From Spirogloea muscicola (taxonomy: Eukaryota; Streptophyta; Zygnematophyceae; Spirogloeales; Spirogloeaceae): a stretch of DNA of 64,000 nucleotides. Positions 31,781 to 43,609 of this stretch are shown in pieces; position 1 is the first letter of the stretch; each line of letters starts with the position of its first letter. The stretch covers positions 14,882 through 78,881 of the forward strand of contig WELB01000292.1 of assembly GCA_009602725.1 (NCBI GenBank), in the 5' to 3' direction. A model generated the notes under the pieces. That model did no database searches and was not told where the DNA came from. It was given only the letters and a program-made list of their open reading frames with translations. A program made the translations under genes and the position numbers.

Positions 31781-34700
31781 GCTAAGTGCCATGAGGATGT
31801 GGCTGTCCGCCATCCTCATTGACCTCAAGGCCTTGGGCTCTGGTCAGTCGCACTTCAGCGTCACCTACTTCCAGTGGAAGTCCCTGGCTCTCTGCAGCTG
31901 TTGATGATGTGATGTCACAGCTGTGGGCTGAGTAACTTGCGGAGCCTGGCTTGGCAGATGTTGTCAACGCCCTCTGCAGCCACTGCTTCTTCGCCGGTAT
32001 TACCACTTGTGATCACTACGTGTCATGCCACACTTGGCGGGCATGGAAAAGACCATGTGGCGTCTCGATGCCCTGCCCGAGTGGCCTGTAACGTTGGCCA
32101 CATCGCTGAGTAGCGAACATTGCACCATTAGCCCAGCTAAGTGCTGAGTGTTCCCGTGCACTCCTAGCTGGGAAGCTGCCGGCATCGTATGCCTGCAGCT
32201 GGCTAGTGTACAGAGTACTCTGGGTGAGTGCTTGTCTCCGCCTTTGAATGTCATTGTCAAAGGGTTGACATGTATTGGATGCTTTGGAACAGTATCTTTG
32301 CACTCTGCTACCGCCAGCTGCTATTGAAGACGTACCTTCACGCACAACCAGCTTTGGCTGTGTATCTGATTCTGATGATGAGTAATGAGTCTCCCCCTGA
32401 CTCTGTACGTGTGGTAGCCTCACCTGGTGCGGCTTTTTACAATCAGTCACGGAAGAGTGTAAGCATTTCCCGAACTCCTCTGGACCGGTCCCTCCTCATC
32501 CGAAGTGGCTCATGACGTCCGACGCTCTGCAGCCGTAATGCCGTCTGTCTCGACTAAGTACTCTGGACCGGTCCCTCCTCATCCGAAGTGGCTCATGACG
32601 TTCGACGCTCTGCCGCCATAGCGCCCTCTGCTCGACTAAGTACTCTCGCGTGTTGAGACATGCAATCCCAAGTGGCGGACTTGCTCGAAAACGGGCATAG
32701 TGAGCTACCTCAGATACTATATGGTGCACCTATCCGCTTCCTTGTGAAGCAATGTCATTATCATCGGATGTGCATACAGCATCGAGCTCTGATGGCTCCT
32801 TGTCAAGAACCGGTGCCCTTCGCCGGGCATTGCTGATCTGTGTGATCATCTCCGAGTAGCAAGTGTGATTGCTTAATTGTCAGGTTATCACCAACTTTGT
32901 ATCACGCCTGGGGCAGTCCCGAAATGGGCTTGTTGTGCGCCGCTCGGACACTTCCAGCCCCGTGTCAGGCTGTGTCAGTAGGAGTCTTTGGCCCCATACT
33001 ATGACTCTGTGCTAATATACTTGGATGACATAGCGGTATTAGTATGACAGCCGAGGATCATGTACTGCACCTGCAGCTAGTGCTGCCTTTGCGACATGAG
33101 GATTACTTGTATGCCAAATGTATGTCAACAGTAGTAGAGCGTGTTGTGGGCAAAGACGGGGTTCGCGTCGACCCCAGTAGTAGTAGTCAATCAAGCTGCA
33201 TCTGTCTGCAGAGACTGACGTAAAGGACTGGCTAAGTGCCACGGAATGTGCCGCAGTTGCGTTTCTTTCGAGATTTCGCACAGTATACCCGTTCTAGTCA
33301 GGATTCCTGCAAGGACACGGAAGTATGACATCTCCTCTTACGAAGCTCACTCGTAAGGACGTACCCTGTGGTGGACGTCCAAATGCCCGCGGGCTTTTGA
33401 GAAAATTCAGAACGGATTCTAGTATCCCCACCTGTTTTGGTCCTTGCCTCGAGAAGGCGCTCCATTGTAGTCATACATTGTGTGACGCTTCTTTGATCGG
33501 CATTTACCGTTCTCTTGCAGGAGGGTCACCCCGTAGCGTTTGAGAGTCGCCTGCTCAGTGCTGCCGAGCGCATCTCAACTACGGGGGGAGCAAGAGCTCC
33601 TTGCTGTTGTGCACGTCCTCCGTGTGTGGCGATGCTATCTCAAGGGTGCTGACAACACGGTTGTAACGGGCCATAGCCAGTTGACCCATTTTGCACACAA
33701 CAGCAAAGAGCAGGCGTCAAGCTTGGTGAGCTAGTAGTGGTACGGTACTATAATAATCCAGTGGGTGTACCACCCTGGAAGTATCATTGCTGCGGACCCA
33801 GTGGCCCAACGTTGCAGGGGCTGCTGTGGCGCCTATCTTGTGTGCCACTAGGGTTCAGGCCGCCGACGTGCGGCCTGCCCGTGGGGCCGCTCGGCAGTGC
33901 ACCACCAAGCAGTGCTCTGAATCATATGTGCGTATTTGTGATGGGTATGGCACAGACCCCTGCTTTGCACGAGCAACCACAACACGCACAGTAGCATGTG
34001 ACCAAGGATTCTGGTCGCGAGGTGACGCCATTGTGGTGTCCAACTGCAATGCCTTGCGCACTAGTATCATGCAACCAAAATGCGCGTCAGTACAGTGGTC
34101 ATGGGGGTGTTGGAATGACATATAGGCATTCTAAAAACCCCAGTCCGGCTGACTGGGCCGAGTATGTTGCTCCAGCGAGTATGCAGTACAACGCCTTGCC
34201 TGACTCTACCACATACACACCCTTCTTCCTGTATGTCAGCATCCCCGATCACCTCTGCAGGTGGGGAGGCCGGAGCGCGTTCCGGCCGCAGTAAGCTTTA
34301 CCGGTGACCTCCTGGAGGCTCAGCGGCGGGCTCAGCAATTCTTGCCAATTGCTCAAAACCGGCAAAAGCAGTATGCTGATCTGCGTCGAAAGAATGTGTC
34401 CTTCGACGTGGGTGCCCCAGTGCTATTGAGCACTAAGCACCTAGCCTTGCGGGCTATGGGTCCGCACAAGTTGCCGCCCAAGTGGGTTGGACCCTCTCGT
34501 GTAGTGGGCCTGGTCGGCAAGGTCGCATATGAGCTTGATACACCGGTACAATGGCAACTTCAAAGTGGGTTGGTCCTTTTCGTGTAATGCGCCCCCGGTC
34601 GGCAAGGTCGCATATGAGCTTGATACACCGATGGAATCTCCATATGTCTCAGCTCGAGCCATACCATACGGATGACCGTGTTCAACCGCCCCCACCTTCC

Positions 34701-35008
34701 TTTCGTTCTGTCAACGAGGAACAGTTTCAAGTGGAGGAGATTTTGTCACACAGGGACATTCTCTGTGGGCGTTTAAGTCCCGTAAGTACCTTATCAAGTG
34801 GCTAGGCTATGCGCCTGACCACAGTTCATGGAGTTTTGCGGTCAATCTTGCCAATTGTCCTTCCCTCGTTCCAGAGTATCGGACAGAAGGCATTGCCTCT
34901 TCTCTCCGTTGTCCAATATCATATTGCCGCCGGGGTTAATTCCCCTGGGTCAATCCTGTAGTTCTCCCTTCTTGTTCCCGAGGACGTGAACATCTAAGTG
35001 GGGAGGTA
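31250..35008 (+). mobile_element. B1: degraded Ty3/gypsy chromovirus
   Basis: Same family as B2 (54801-58225), collinear over more than 3 kb: both share VAVRHPH-type DNA near 31800/54870, RT remnants near 32660-32800 (GAPIRF, MCIQHRAL), RNase H near 33460-33720, an integrase remnant near 34140-34330 and the C-terminal KVAYELDTPVQW near 34530. The purine tract GTGGGGAGG near 35000 precedes LTR-alpha. Badly broken (many breaks) and clearly older than E1. Confidence 0.75.
32478..32643. repeat. 83-bp tandem duplication in B1
   Basis: CTCTGGACCGGTCCCTCCTC begins two successive 83-bp units (32478 and 32561) that differ at only a few positions. B2 has a single copy at the matching place near 55559. 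Confidence 0.75.
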
Positions 35009-35110
35009 TGTGCCGTTTCCCTCCAGTGGGAGTGCCAACGGTGCCGGTAACCTTACATGGTCGCATTGTATCTGCCGCGTTTGGCCGCCTTAAACGGTAC
35101 CGGCTCTGCC

Positions 35111-36045
35111 TGTAACGTTTCCTCCGTTTCAGAGTGCTAACGGTGCTGGTAACCTTACATGATCATATCGTGTCTACCGTTTGGAAGTCCCAAACGGTAC
35201 GGGTAGCTTTGCTTCACCGTCTGAGCAGCTAAGTACGGTCCGAGGTCCCCGGCTTCGTACCGCACGTGCACTCACGTGCACTGCCAGGAGGCGCCATTTC
35301 GCGTCTCCTTTTGTGCGACGCTTCGCGTACTTGTTTGTGCGACGCTTCGCGTCTCCTTTTGAGCGACGCTTCGCGTCCCCTTTGTGCCGCCCATAGCGCC
35401 GCTTCGCGTATCCCTTCTGCCGCTCTAGGTGCCGCTTCGCGTCTCCTTTGTACCGCCCAGGGCGCCCCTTCGCGTCGCCCTTGTGCCGCCCAGTGGGCGT
35501 CGCTTCGTGTCCCCCTTTGTCCGGCCCGCCCCTCCTGGGGAGGGCTCTGGGGACAATCCTCGTCACACCCTCAGGGGAGGGGTGGCAGGAGAACGCCATA
35601 AGTAGTGGGCCTCGGCCGGACACCGGAGTCCGACCAAGGCCGAGAGAGACACAGCCCTGCTGCTGCCTAGCCAGCCCCGCTGCTGCCTGCTACCGCCGCC
35701 GCCGCCACAGCTCTGCTGCTGCCGCTACTGCCCAGCCCGTCGCCGCAGCTCGTCGCTGCAGGCCCCGCCAGCTCTCTGGACAGGGATGCTACGGCTCGGC
35801 TGCTGCCGCCTGCTGCCCAGCCCGTTGCCGCAGCTCGTCGCTATGGGCCCCGCCGGCTCTCTGTAAGTCTATGAGTAGAGTCATCGCCCTGGGGCGGTGC
35901 CTCAGGGAAAGACTTCCGCTGAGCTCTATGCGTGTATGTGCGTTGTCGTTCTCCTGTATGAGGGTTGTCTCCTAAATACCCTATGCTTGAATCCAAACAA
36001 GGACCTTCTGACCCTGACTGTGTGATGAGGGACAGGGATGTTACA
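35111..36045 (+). mobile_element. Solo LTR-alpha nested in LTR-alpha, target CTGCC
   Basis: Starts TGTAACGTTTCCTCCG and ends ACAGGGATGTTACA. CTGCC occurs at 35106-35110 and 36046-36050. A second LTR of the same family thus inserted into the first. Carries a GTAAGT donor-like site at 35863-35868 and a U3 minisatellite at 35280-35520. Confidence 0.85.
35280..35520. repeat. U3 minisatellite with GACGCTTCGCGTC words
   Basis: Seven or more units of about 25-36 bp built on GCGACGCTTCGCGTCTCC followed by a T-rich spacer. The same motif (GCCGCTTCGCGCCTCC) is repeated in the sister LTR at 36150-36420. GCTTCGC is partly self-complementary. Confidence 0.7.
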
Positions 36046-36497
36046 CTGCCCTCGGCGCCGCGGCCGAGGCCCCGGTTCCGAACCGCACGTGCTCCGCCCC
36101 CCGCGCCGCGGCCCCAGGCCTCGGTCCCGTACCGCACGTGCTCTGCCCGAGAAGCCGCGACGCGCCGCCCGACGCGCCGCTTCGCGCCTCCTCGGAGCCG
36201 CCCAATGCGCCGCGTCGCACCGCCCGAGGCGCCGCGTCGCGCCTCCTTGATGCCGCACAAGGCACGCCGTCGTACCTCATTGGTTCTGCCAAGGCGCCCC
36301 TCCGCGCCCCCCAATGGCGCCGCGTTCGCGCGCCGCTTCGCGTCCCCTTGAAGCCGCCCAAGACGCCGCTTCGCGCCTCCTTGGATCCGCCCAAGGCGCC
36401 GCTTTCCGTGTCCCCTTCGTCCGGCCCGCCCCTTGGGGGGAGGGCCTTGGGGGCGACCCTCGTCACACCCTCGGGGGAGGGGTGGCAGATGGAACTT

Positions 36498-36506
36498 TAT
36501 ATAAAT
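36498..36506 (+). promoter_or_regulatory. TATA-like box in LTR-alpha
   Basis: TATATAAAT sits about 20 bp after the conserved GGGGTGGCA block. Sister LTRs have a mutated word (CTTATCAGTAG) at the same place. The likely transcription start would be just downstream. Confidence 0.5.
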
Positions 36507-36561
36507 CGTAGGCCTTGGCCGGGCTCCCCAGTCCGACCAACGCCGAGAAAGACACAGCCCT

Positions 36562-37154
36562 TGTAATGTTCCCTCGAGTTGAGTGCCAACGGTGCCGGTA
36601 AACTTACATGATCGTATCGTATCTACCGTTTGGGAGTCCCAAACGGTGCGGGAAATTTGCTACAACCCGTGTAGCTAAGTACAGTCCGAAGCCCCGGGCT
36701 TCGTACCGCGCCGCATCGTCCGCCAGTCCTATTGTCCGAGAGGCGCTGCTTCGCTCGCGCGCGGCATCGTCTGAGAGTTGTCTCCATCCGCCAGGCGCTG
36801 CTTCGCTCGCGTGCGGCAGCGTCCGGCAGATCTGTCGTATTCCCTTGTCCGGCCCGCCCCTCTTGGGGAGGACCTTGGGGCAACCCTCATCACACCCTCT
36901 GGGGAGGAGTGGCAGTTGGAACGCTTATCAGTAGTACGCAGAGGCCAGACTGCGCAGTCGGACCCGTGACGCCAAGAGAGGCATAGCCCTGCTGCTGCCT
37001 GCTGCCGCAGTCGCCGCCACAGCTCTGCTGCTGCCGCCTGCTGCTCAGCCCGTCGCCGCAGCTTGTCGCTGCGGGCCTCGCCGGCTCTCTGTAAGTACCA
37101 TGGCTGCGCCCCTTGCGGGGACAGCTGCTGACCCTCGGTGAGTCGCCGCCCTGG
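36562..37154 (+). mobile_element. LTR-alpha copy meeting an inverted LTR-alpha
   Basis: Starts TGTAATGTTCCCTCG inside the previous LTR at the word CAGCCCT and runs in the + direction to about 37150 (GAGTCGCCGCC). There the sequence switches to the reverse-complement U5 of an LTR-alpha, giving a head-on junction. GTAAGT donor-like site at 37091-37096. Confidence 0.65.
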
Positions 37155-40100
37155 CTAGGTTTAGGAACTACCCCCCTACATAGTGGAGCGCCAACGCACA
37201 CGGTGTACTCAAGTGCATCACATAACACAGCGGAAGTCTTACCCTGAGACGCCGCCAGAAGGCGGCGACTCAACAGAGGGTCTGGGTCAGTAGCTGGCCC
37301 CAGATGGGGCGCAACCGTGGCACTTACGGAGAGCCGGCGATGTTCGCAGCGACGGGCTGGGCAGCAGACGGCAGCAGCAGAGCTGGAACGGCGGCTGCGG
37401 CAGCAGGCAAGCAGGGCTATGCCTCTCTCTGGGCGTCACTGGTTCGACTAGAAAGTCTGGCCACGGCCTACTACTTATAGCGTTCCACCTGCCACCCCTC
37501 CCCGGAGGGTGTGACGAGGGTAGCCCCAAGGTCCGGCCCCCGGAGGAGCGGACCCGCACAATGGGGAGATGACTGGCGCGGGTAGCCCCCAAGGTCCGGC
37601 CCCTGGAAGAGCGGACCCGCACAAAGAGGATACAGGGGGGCGTGCCGCGCATACTGCGGACTGCGCGTGGCGCGAGCCTGACGAATAGGATACAAGTCCA
37701 GGGGACTGGCGCGTGCCGCGCGTGACTGGCGCGTGGGGCGCGTGACTGGCGCGTGACGTGCGTGAAGCCCGCGTGAGGTGCGCGTTAAGCCGCTTACCGC
37801 AGCCGTTTGGCTCTTACAAACGGGGGGACGTTACATTCCTCCCCACTTAGATGTTTACGTCCTCGGGAACAAGGACACAGTACGTAAGGAGAATCTGTAG
37901 ATTACCTGCGACGAGTGTTGTTAGGAGTACGACGCACAGGAGGGAGTTGCTTCTTTGGCAAGATACTTACGGAGAACGGACGGGCAATGGGCAAGATGGC
38001 CCGAAGGTTCCCACGTACTGTGCTCAGGCCCTTAGCCTAGCCACTTGACAAGATACTCGCGGGACTTACGTTGCCCACGGAGTTTGTTGCGGTGAGACAA
38101 GATCTCCTCCACCTCAAAATCTTCCTTATCCTCAACGACAAGGGAAGGTGGGGGCGGTTGGACACGATCATCCGCATGGAATGGTTCGAGCTAAGACACA
38201 TGGAATACTTTGTGGATTTTCCAATGTACCGGCGTATCCAGCTCATACGCAACTTTGCCGACCAGGCGCATTACACGAAATGGTCCAACCCACTTTGGTA
38301 GCAATATAGGCGTACCTACAGCCCGCATGGAAAGATGCTTTGTGCTGAGTAGCACTTGAGCACCCACGTCGAAGGATATAACTCGACGACGTCGATCAGC
38401 ATACTGCTTTTGCCGTTGCTGGGCAATCTCCAAGCATTGCCTAGCCCTCCACTGAGCTTCCAGGAGGTTGCCGGTAAAAGTTACTGCTGCCGGCAAAAGT
38501 TCCGGTCTCACCACCTGTAATGGTGCTCGGAGATGCTGACCATATTAAAGAAAGAAGACTGTATTATAAGTTGACTCGTGGAAGGCATTGTTCACGGCGT
38601 ACTCCGCTGGAGCAAGATACTAATCCCAGGCACTTTGGCTGGGGTTTGCAAAATGCCGTAACACGTCTTCCAACACCCGATTCATTCTTTCCGTCTGACC
38701 ATCTGTCTGAGGATGGAAAGCCGTGGGCATGGATGGCTGGGTGGATTGCTGGGTGCCAATCAGCCTGCACACTTCTTTCCAGAAGTGCCCCCTAAAGCGA
38801 GGGTCGCGGTCAGATACGATCCGCTCGGGACTCCGTGCCATTGCCATACTCGGTCCATGAATATACCAGCAAATTCCCTAGCTGACACCTTCGTGGCCGA
38901 AGGCACAGGATGCGCCATTTTACTCAAGTGATCCACAAATACGACAGTGGCGTCATAGCCGTTCCGCGTCATCAGCAACTGGGTGATTGTTAGATCTACA
39001 GTTATATCAGACCAGTTCCTCGGAGGAATCTCCAAAGATTGGAGCAACCCGGCAGGCATATGAGAGCGTGCCTTACTGCGCTGGCAGGTGGCACAAGATT
39101 TCGCAAAAGATTCCAATTGGACTTTCAAGTCCGGCCACCAAACGAGAAGCTGGACAGCTTTCTTTGTCTTTATCATACCCAAATGATCATTATACGGAGG
39201 CTCATGCAGTTCTTGCAAGATACTGCTACGCAAGGCATTGCAGTCAGGGACTACAATGGCGTCACCTCGCCACCAAAAGCCTGGTCATTTACTAAAATGC
39301 GTGTATTGGTTTCCACTGCAAACCATGGGTCTGTGCCACACCCATCACGAATACGCAAGTACAGCTTAGAGAGGTTGGCGGTGGACTGCCGAGCAGCTCC
39401 ACGAGTAGGCCGCACGTCTGCGGTCTGACCCCGTGAAGCGTGCAAGACAGCCGCCACAGCAGCCCCTGCAATGTTGCGACTCACCGGGTCTGCAACATTC
39501 ATTCGTCCAGGGCGGTACAACCACTGGAAACGTTGCTATACACTCAGCCCACCGTGTTTGATGCCTGCTCAATCACTATTGTGTGTGAAAGTAGGTCAAC
39601 GGACAGTGTTCCGTTACAACCGTCAAGTCAACACCCTCGAGATAGCATCGCCACACACGTAGGGCGTGCACAACAGCAAGGAGCTCTTGCTTCCCCGTAG
39701 TGTAATTACGCTCTGCAGGACGAAGCAGGCGACTTTCAAATGTTACGAGGTGATCCTCCTGCAAGAGAACGGCACGGATGCCGATCAAAGAGGCGTCACA
39801 TACGACTTCAAATGGCACGCCTTCTCGAGGCAAGGCCAAAACGGGTGGATGCACCAGGACCCGTTTGATATCCCCGAATGCCTTCTGGCATTCGGACTTC
39901 CACACCCAGCTGACGTCCTTACGAGTGAGCTTCGTAAGAGGAGATGCCATAATTCCGTACCCTTGTAGAAAGTTGCGGAAGAAATTTGCATCTCCCAAGA
40001 AGGAACGCAACGTTGGGACATTTCGTGGCTCTGGCCAGTCCTTTACTGCTGCAGATTTTTTGGGGTCTCCCGTACCCCGTCTTTGCCCACAACATGCCCC

Positions 40101-42699
40101 GAGTATGTCAGCTCAGGCTGGTTAAATACACATTTAAATCTTTTGGCATATAACTGGTTTGCAGGCAGTAATTGCAGCACTTGCCGCAAGTGGCGTATGT
40201 GCTCCTCAGGCGTTAAACACCAGTATGTCATCCAAATAGACCAGCACAAAGTCATACAGTAGGGGGCCAAAAAAATTCGTCATCACAGCCTGAAATGTGG
40301 CAGGTGTATTGCTTAGACCCAAGCTGAGCACCTTAGAATGGAAGTGACCGAGCGGCGTACGGAACGCCGACTTCGGGACGTCCTTAGGGGTGATACGAAT
40401 CTGATGATAACCGCTTTGCAAGTCGAGGGAGCTGAACACATTAGATCCCGCTAGACGATCGAATAGGTCGTCGATTCGAGGCAAAGGATATCGATTCTTG
40501 ACAGTGAGCTTGTTTAGCTCGATAATCGATGCACATTCGGAGACTACCATCCTTTTTCTTCACGAAGAGGATTGGTGCACCATATGGCGACTGGGAAAGC
40601 TCTATGTGTCCTTTCCGTAACAGTTCCTCTACTTGGGACTGCACCTCCCGAAATTCGAGAGGACTCAGTCGTCACATCGGACGGTACGGCGGCATAGAGC
40701 GCCGGGCTCCAATGGAATTGTATGAGCCACGCCTCGGTCAGGAAGCAAACCGTCTGAAGAGTATCGGGAAACACATCCGAGATTCCGCCAACAACCTGTC
40801 AAGAGCCGCACCATGTGAGGCCACATTACTCACTACTACTGAGTCAGGGGGGGACTCATCTTCCATCACCATTTGCAGATACACAGCCGAGGTGGGTTCT
40901 GCGTGAAGGACGCTCTTAAACTGCACAGCCGACAGCTGAATAGAGGAGTCTGTCACAGGCGATGATACAAGGGGAGCATCTTTGTGCAGTACAAAGCGAC
41001 GAGCACCCCGTCGGCACAAGCAAGTCCGCGCGTCAAAATCGAGGAGGGCCGTGGTAGCACACAACCAGTCGTCGCCCAATATCACATTAAATCCCAGTGC
41101 CAATTCAATGACATGGCAAGACACAACCGCCTTAAAATTATGAATGCGTAGAGGGACTTGACATAGGCCCATGATTTCGGCACTTTGTCCATTTTCTAAT
41201 GTAGCTTGCGAATACCAGTCGGTTTTACAATCAAACCATTCTCGCTAACAAGATTCTTACTGACACAGGAGACTGTGGCTCCCGTAAATAAGGATCTGGG
41301 CTTGCTGATTAGCCACCATTCCCGGGAACAACATAATTGGCGCGTCAGCGCTGAGTGCCGAGGCACTTACTACCGAAAGAATATCACTACTAGCTACATA
41401 TACGAGCAGTTTAGGAGGTCTTGGAGGAACATCCTCCCCCTTGTACTTCACGTGGAGTTGGCCCGCCTTCCGGCGACACAAGAAAGCCAGCCTTGGAGGT
41501 AGAGGTTTCACTCCGCGACTGCACGGCACACTAAAGAAGACCGGTTTTTTAGTACCGTGTTAACTGATCCAGCTCAAGTACATGTCTGCCGTTGCCTGCA
41601 GCTGATTAGAAGGAGGCCATACGACAAGGGGGCTTCGTTTACCAGCGCTTGCATAAGCACATGCACAGAGCGTACTACTGGCACAACAGACTTTGGACAT
41701 ACTCGTCCGATCAGTTCAAGTAGCACTTTCACACCAAGCTGCTGAATCACACATAAGGAAAATAAGGAAGGGTACTCGTTTTTCCGTTTGCCCTTGTCCT
41801 TGTACTGGCCCTTTGGAGGGCGTGTTGAGGATGGCGTAGACGTCGACGAAGGCTTCGGCGGCTGTGGGCAGTCCCGAATACGCTGTCCCTTCGAGCCACA
41901 ACGGTAGCATGCACGGTCTTCCTCAGGGACGAACTTAGATTTTCCCTTGGGCACTACATGCAGCCGAGGTGGCGGCCGAGGTCTACCACCGTAGCCGTTT
42001 CTAGGCTTGGGACGTTTCACAGTCGAAGGCCCCGGCGCGTCACGATCCTCACTTCCGAGCAGTTGCTTCTTGGTCGGGTACATCGAATTAGATTGTCGCG
42101 CTTGCTCTATGAACTTGTCGAGTGAAGGTACTGCCTCATGCGTCAGCTTGTCCAGCTGGGACAGCACCGCCACTTGTCGCGGGAGACCAGCTTTGAAACT
42201 CTAGACCTGGTCCATGGGATTCATGTTACCACATTCCATCAAGATTAGATGAAAACGACGCACGTAATCCTCAAAGTCGTCGTCGACCATGTGGAAGGCG
42301 TCGAGCTGATTCCGAGCGTTGAGCTCCGCATGTGTTTCACCATACGAAGTGGCTAATGATCGGGTAAAGAAGTCCCAGGTATTGAACACCCTGGGTGTTG
42401 AGGACGACTTCGTACTTTCCCAGATGGCGGCAGGATCTTTGGTCAGATAGGTGGCGGCAATTCTCACGGGGATGTCACCGGCGCCTCTCACAGAACAAAC
42501 CATGCGTTCATCTTCCGGATCCAAGCTGCGAGGCGCGAGCCTGACGAATAGGTATACAAGTGTAGGGGACTGGCGCGTGCCGCGCGTGACTGGCGCGTGG
42601 CGCGCGTGACTGGCGCGTGACGCGCGTGAAGCCCGCGTAATGCGCGCGTTTAGTCGCTTACCGGAACCGTTTGGCTATAACAAACGGGGGGACGTTACA
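37155..42699 (-). mobile_element. C: Ty3/gypsy chromovirus, minus strand
   Basis: Fossil. LTR-alpha sequence at both ends (37155-37835 and near 42536-42699, each ending GGGGACGTTACA), purine tract at 37836-37860, then, reading leftward to rightward on +: chromodomain/C-terminal integrase near 38040-38510, integrase 38620-39500 (HPQTDGQTERMNR, C-x-x-C finger), RNase H about 39580-40010, reverse transcriptase 40040-40700 ([22 protein letters not shown]), protease near 41100-41300, gag 41600-42530 with zinc knuckle CYRCGSKGQRIRDC. Broken at several points. Confidence 0.8.
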
Positions 42700-42889
42700 G
42701 CAGGTCACTCTTTCTCGGGGCACGTCCACAGCGACCTATGGGCCGGGACAAGGGAGGCAACCTTTTTGGGCAAACGTGAGTGCCTGACTCTGCCTCTAAG
42801 AGCCAGCTCATTTAGCCAGATGCACTTGAGCTGTTTGATCTGGCTGGCATTGCTTGCCCGTCAACCAAAGTACCGGTTAGTGCGCTCCA

Positions 42890-43014
42890 GTCCCCTTGCT
42901 GCCGTCTTAGCACTTAGTACCTTGCTTTCTGCTCCATCCGGCTCCTTCAGACTTTGTCCGTTACTGTGGGCTGGCATCTCACAGCCACCAGTCAGTCTGG
43001 CCGCGCTTTCTTCT
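42890..43014 (+). mobile_element. LINE-tail unit (125 bp) inside chromovirus A
   Basis: E1 and D run straight from GTGCGCTCCA to TTTCTGCTTTG; here about 125 bp intervene: TTAGCACT, CCGGCTCCTTCAGAC, GTGGGCTGGCATCTCACAGCC, CCAGTCAGTCTGG and CGCGCTTTCTTCT. No clear target duplication. A third context (coding DNA of a retroelement) for the same mobile tail. Confidence 0.75.
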
Positions 43015-43609
43015 ATTTCTGCTTTGTTGCAAGGTCTGAAGGCCGGAGGGCCTCTATTTGTTTGGGTAGCCCACAATGACTTGCAAATGGCTGCAGTTGT
43101 CTATTTGAGTGGCCTGAGCGCCGTCGGCCTGAAGAGATAGTGTTCGTCATTGTGCCACAAAAGCGCGGCGTGATACATCGAGCTCCACTGGGGATGTCGC
43201 TGCTGTGCTCGCACGAGGCGGGACACGGGCTCCTTAGGTGTATTGTTGATGCCACTCAGCTTAGGCCTTACCCGACAGAGGTCAGGGTGTATGTCGCTCG
43301 CACCCCACTTCTTGGTAGCAGTGTCCATGGGGGACACACGCGTCTCTTTGAGGGGCTGGTTGCTGAGGCCAGGAACCTCATGGACTCAGGGGCCTCAGTG
43401 TCCTTCGTCAATCTAAATTTGGTGGGTATTACTGGCTTAAATTGGCAAGCAGATGGGTTGCCTATAGTAACATTGGCCGATGGCCACCCGACTGATGTGC
43501 TGGGTCTGTGTAAGGTTCCTATTCGCATACAGCAATCAAAGCCGAGGCGCCTTCTTACGCCATTGCATTGAGTGCTGCCTTTGATGTGATATTGGGTGAT
43601 GACTGGCTT

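Larger units (their letters stand above)
35009..36561 (+). mobile_element. Outer LTR-alpha of B1, interrupted by another LTR-alpha
   Basis: The 3' LTR of B1 starts right after the purine tract (TGTGCCGTTTCCC). Its interior is split by the solo LTR at 35111-36045 and continues from 36046 (GCGCCGCGGCCGAGG) to 36561, where yet another LTR-alpha begins. It contains a U3 minisatellite (36150-36420) and a TATA-like TATATAAAT at 36498-36506. Confidence 0.7.

Noticed and set aside
35174-35623. Minus-strand frame with KGDAKRR repeats
   Set aside because: It is the antisense reading of the U3 minisatellite of LTR-alpha.
42890-43014. Short mobile units as new spliceosomal introns (introners)
   Set aside because: The inserts lack GT...AG ends, occur in both orientations, lie in LTRs, and share a 3' tail with a LINE.
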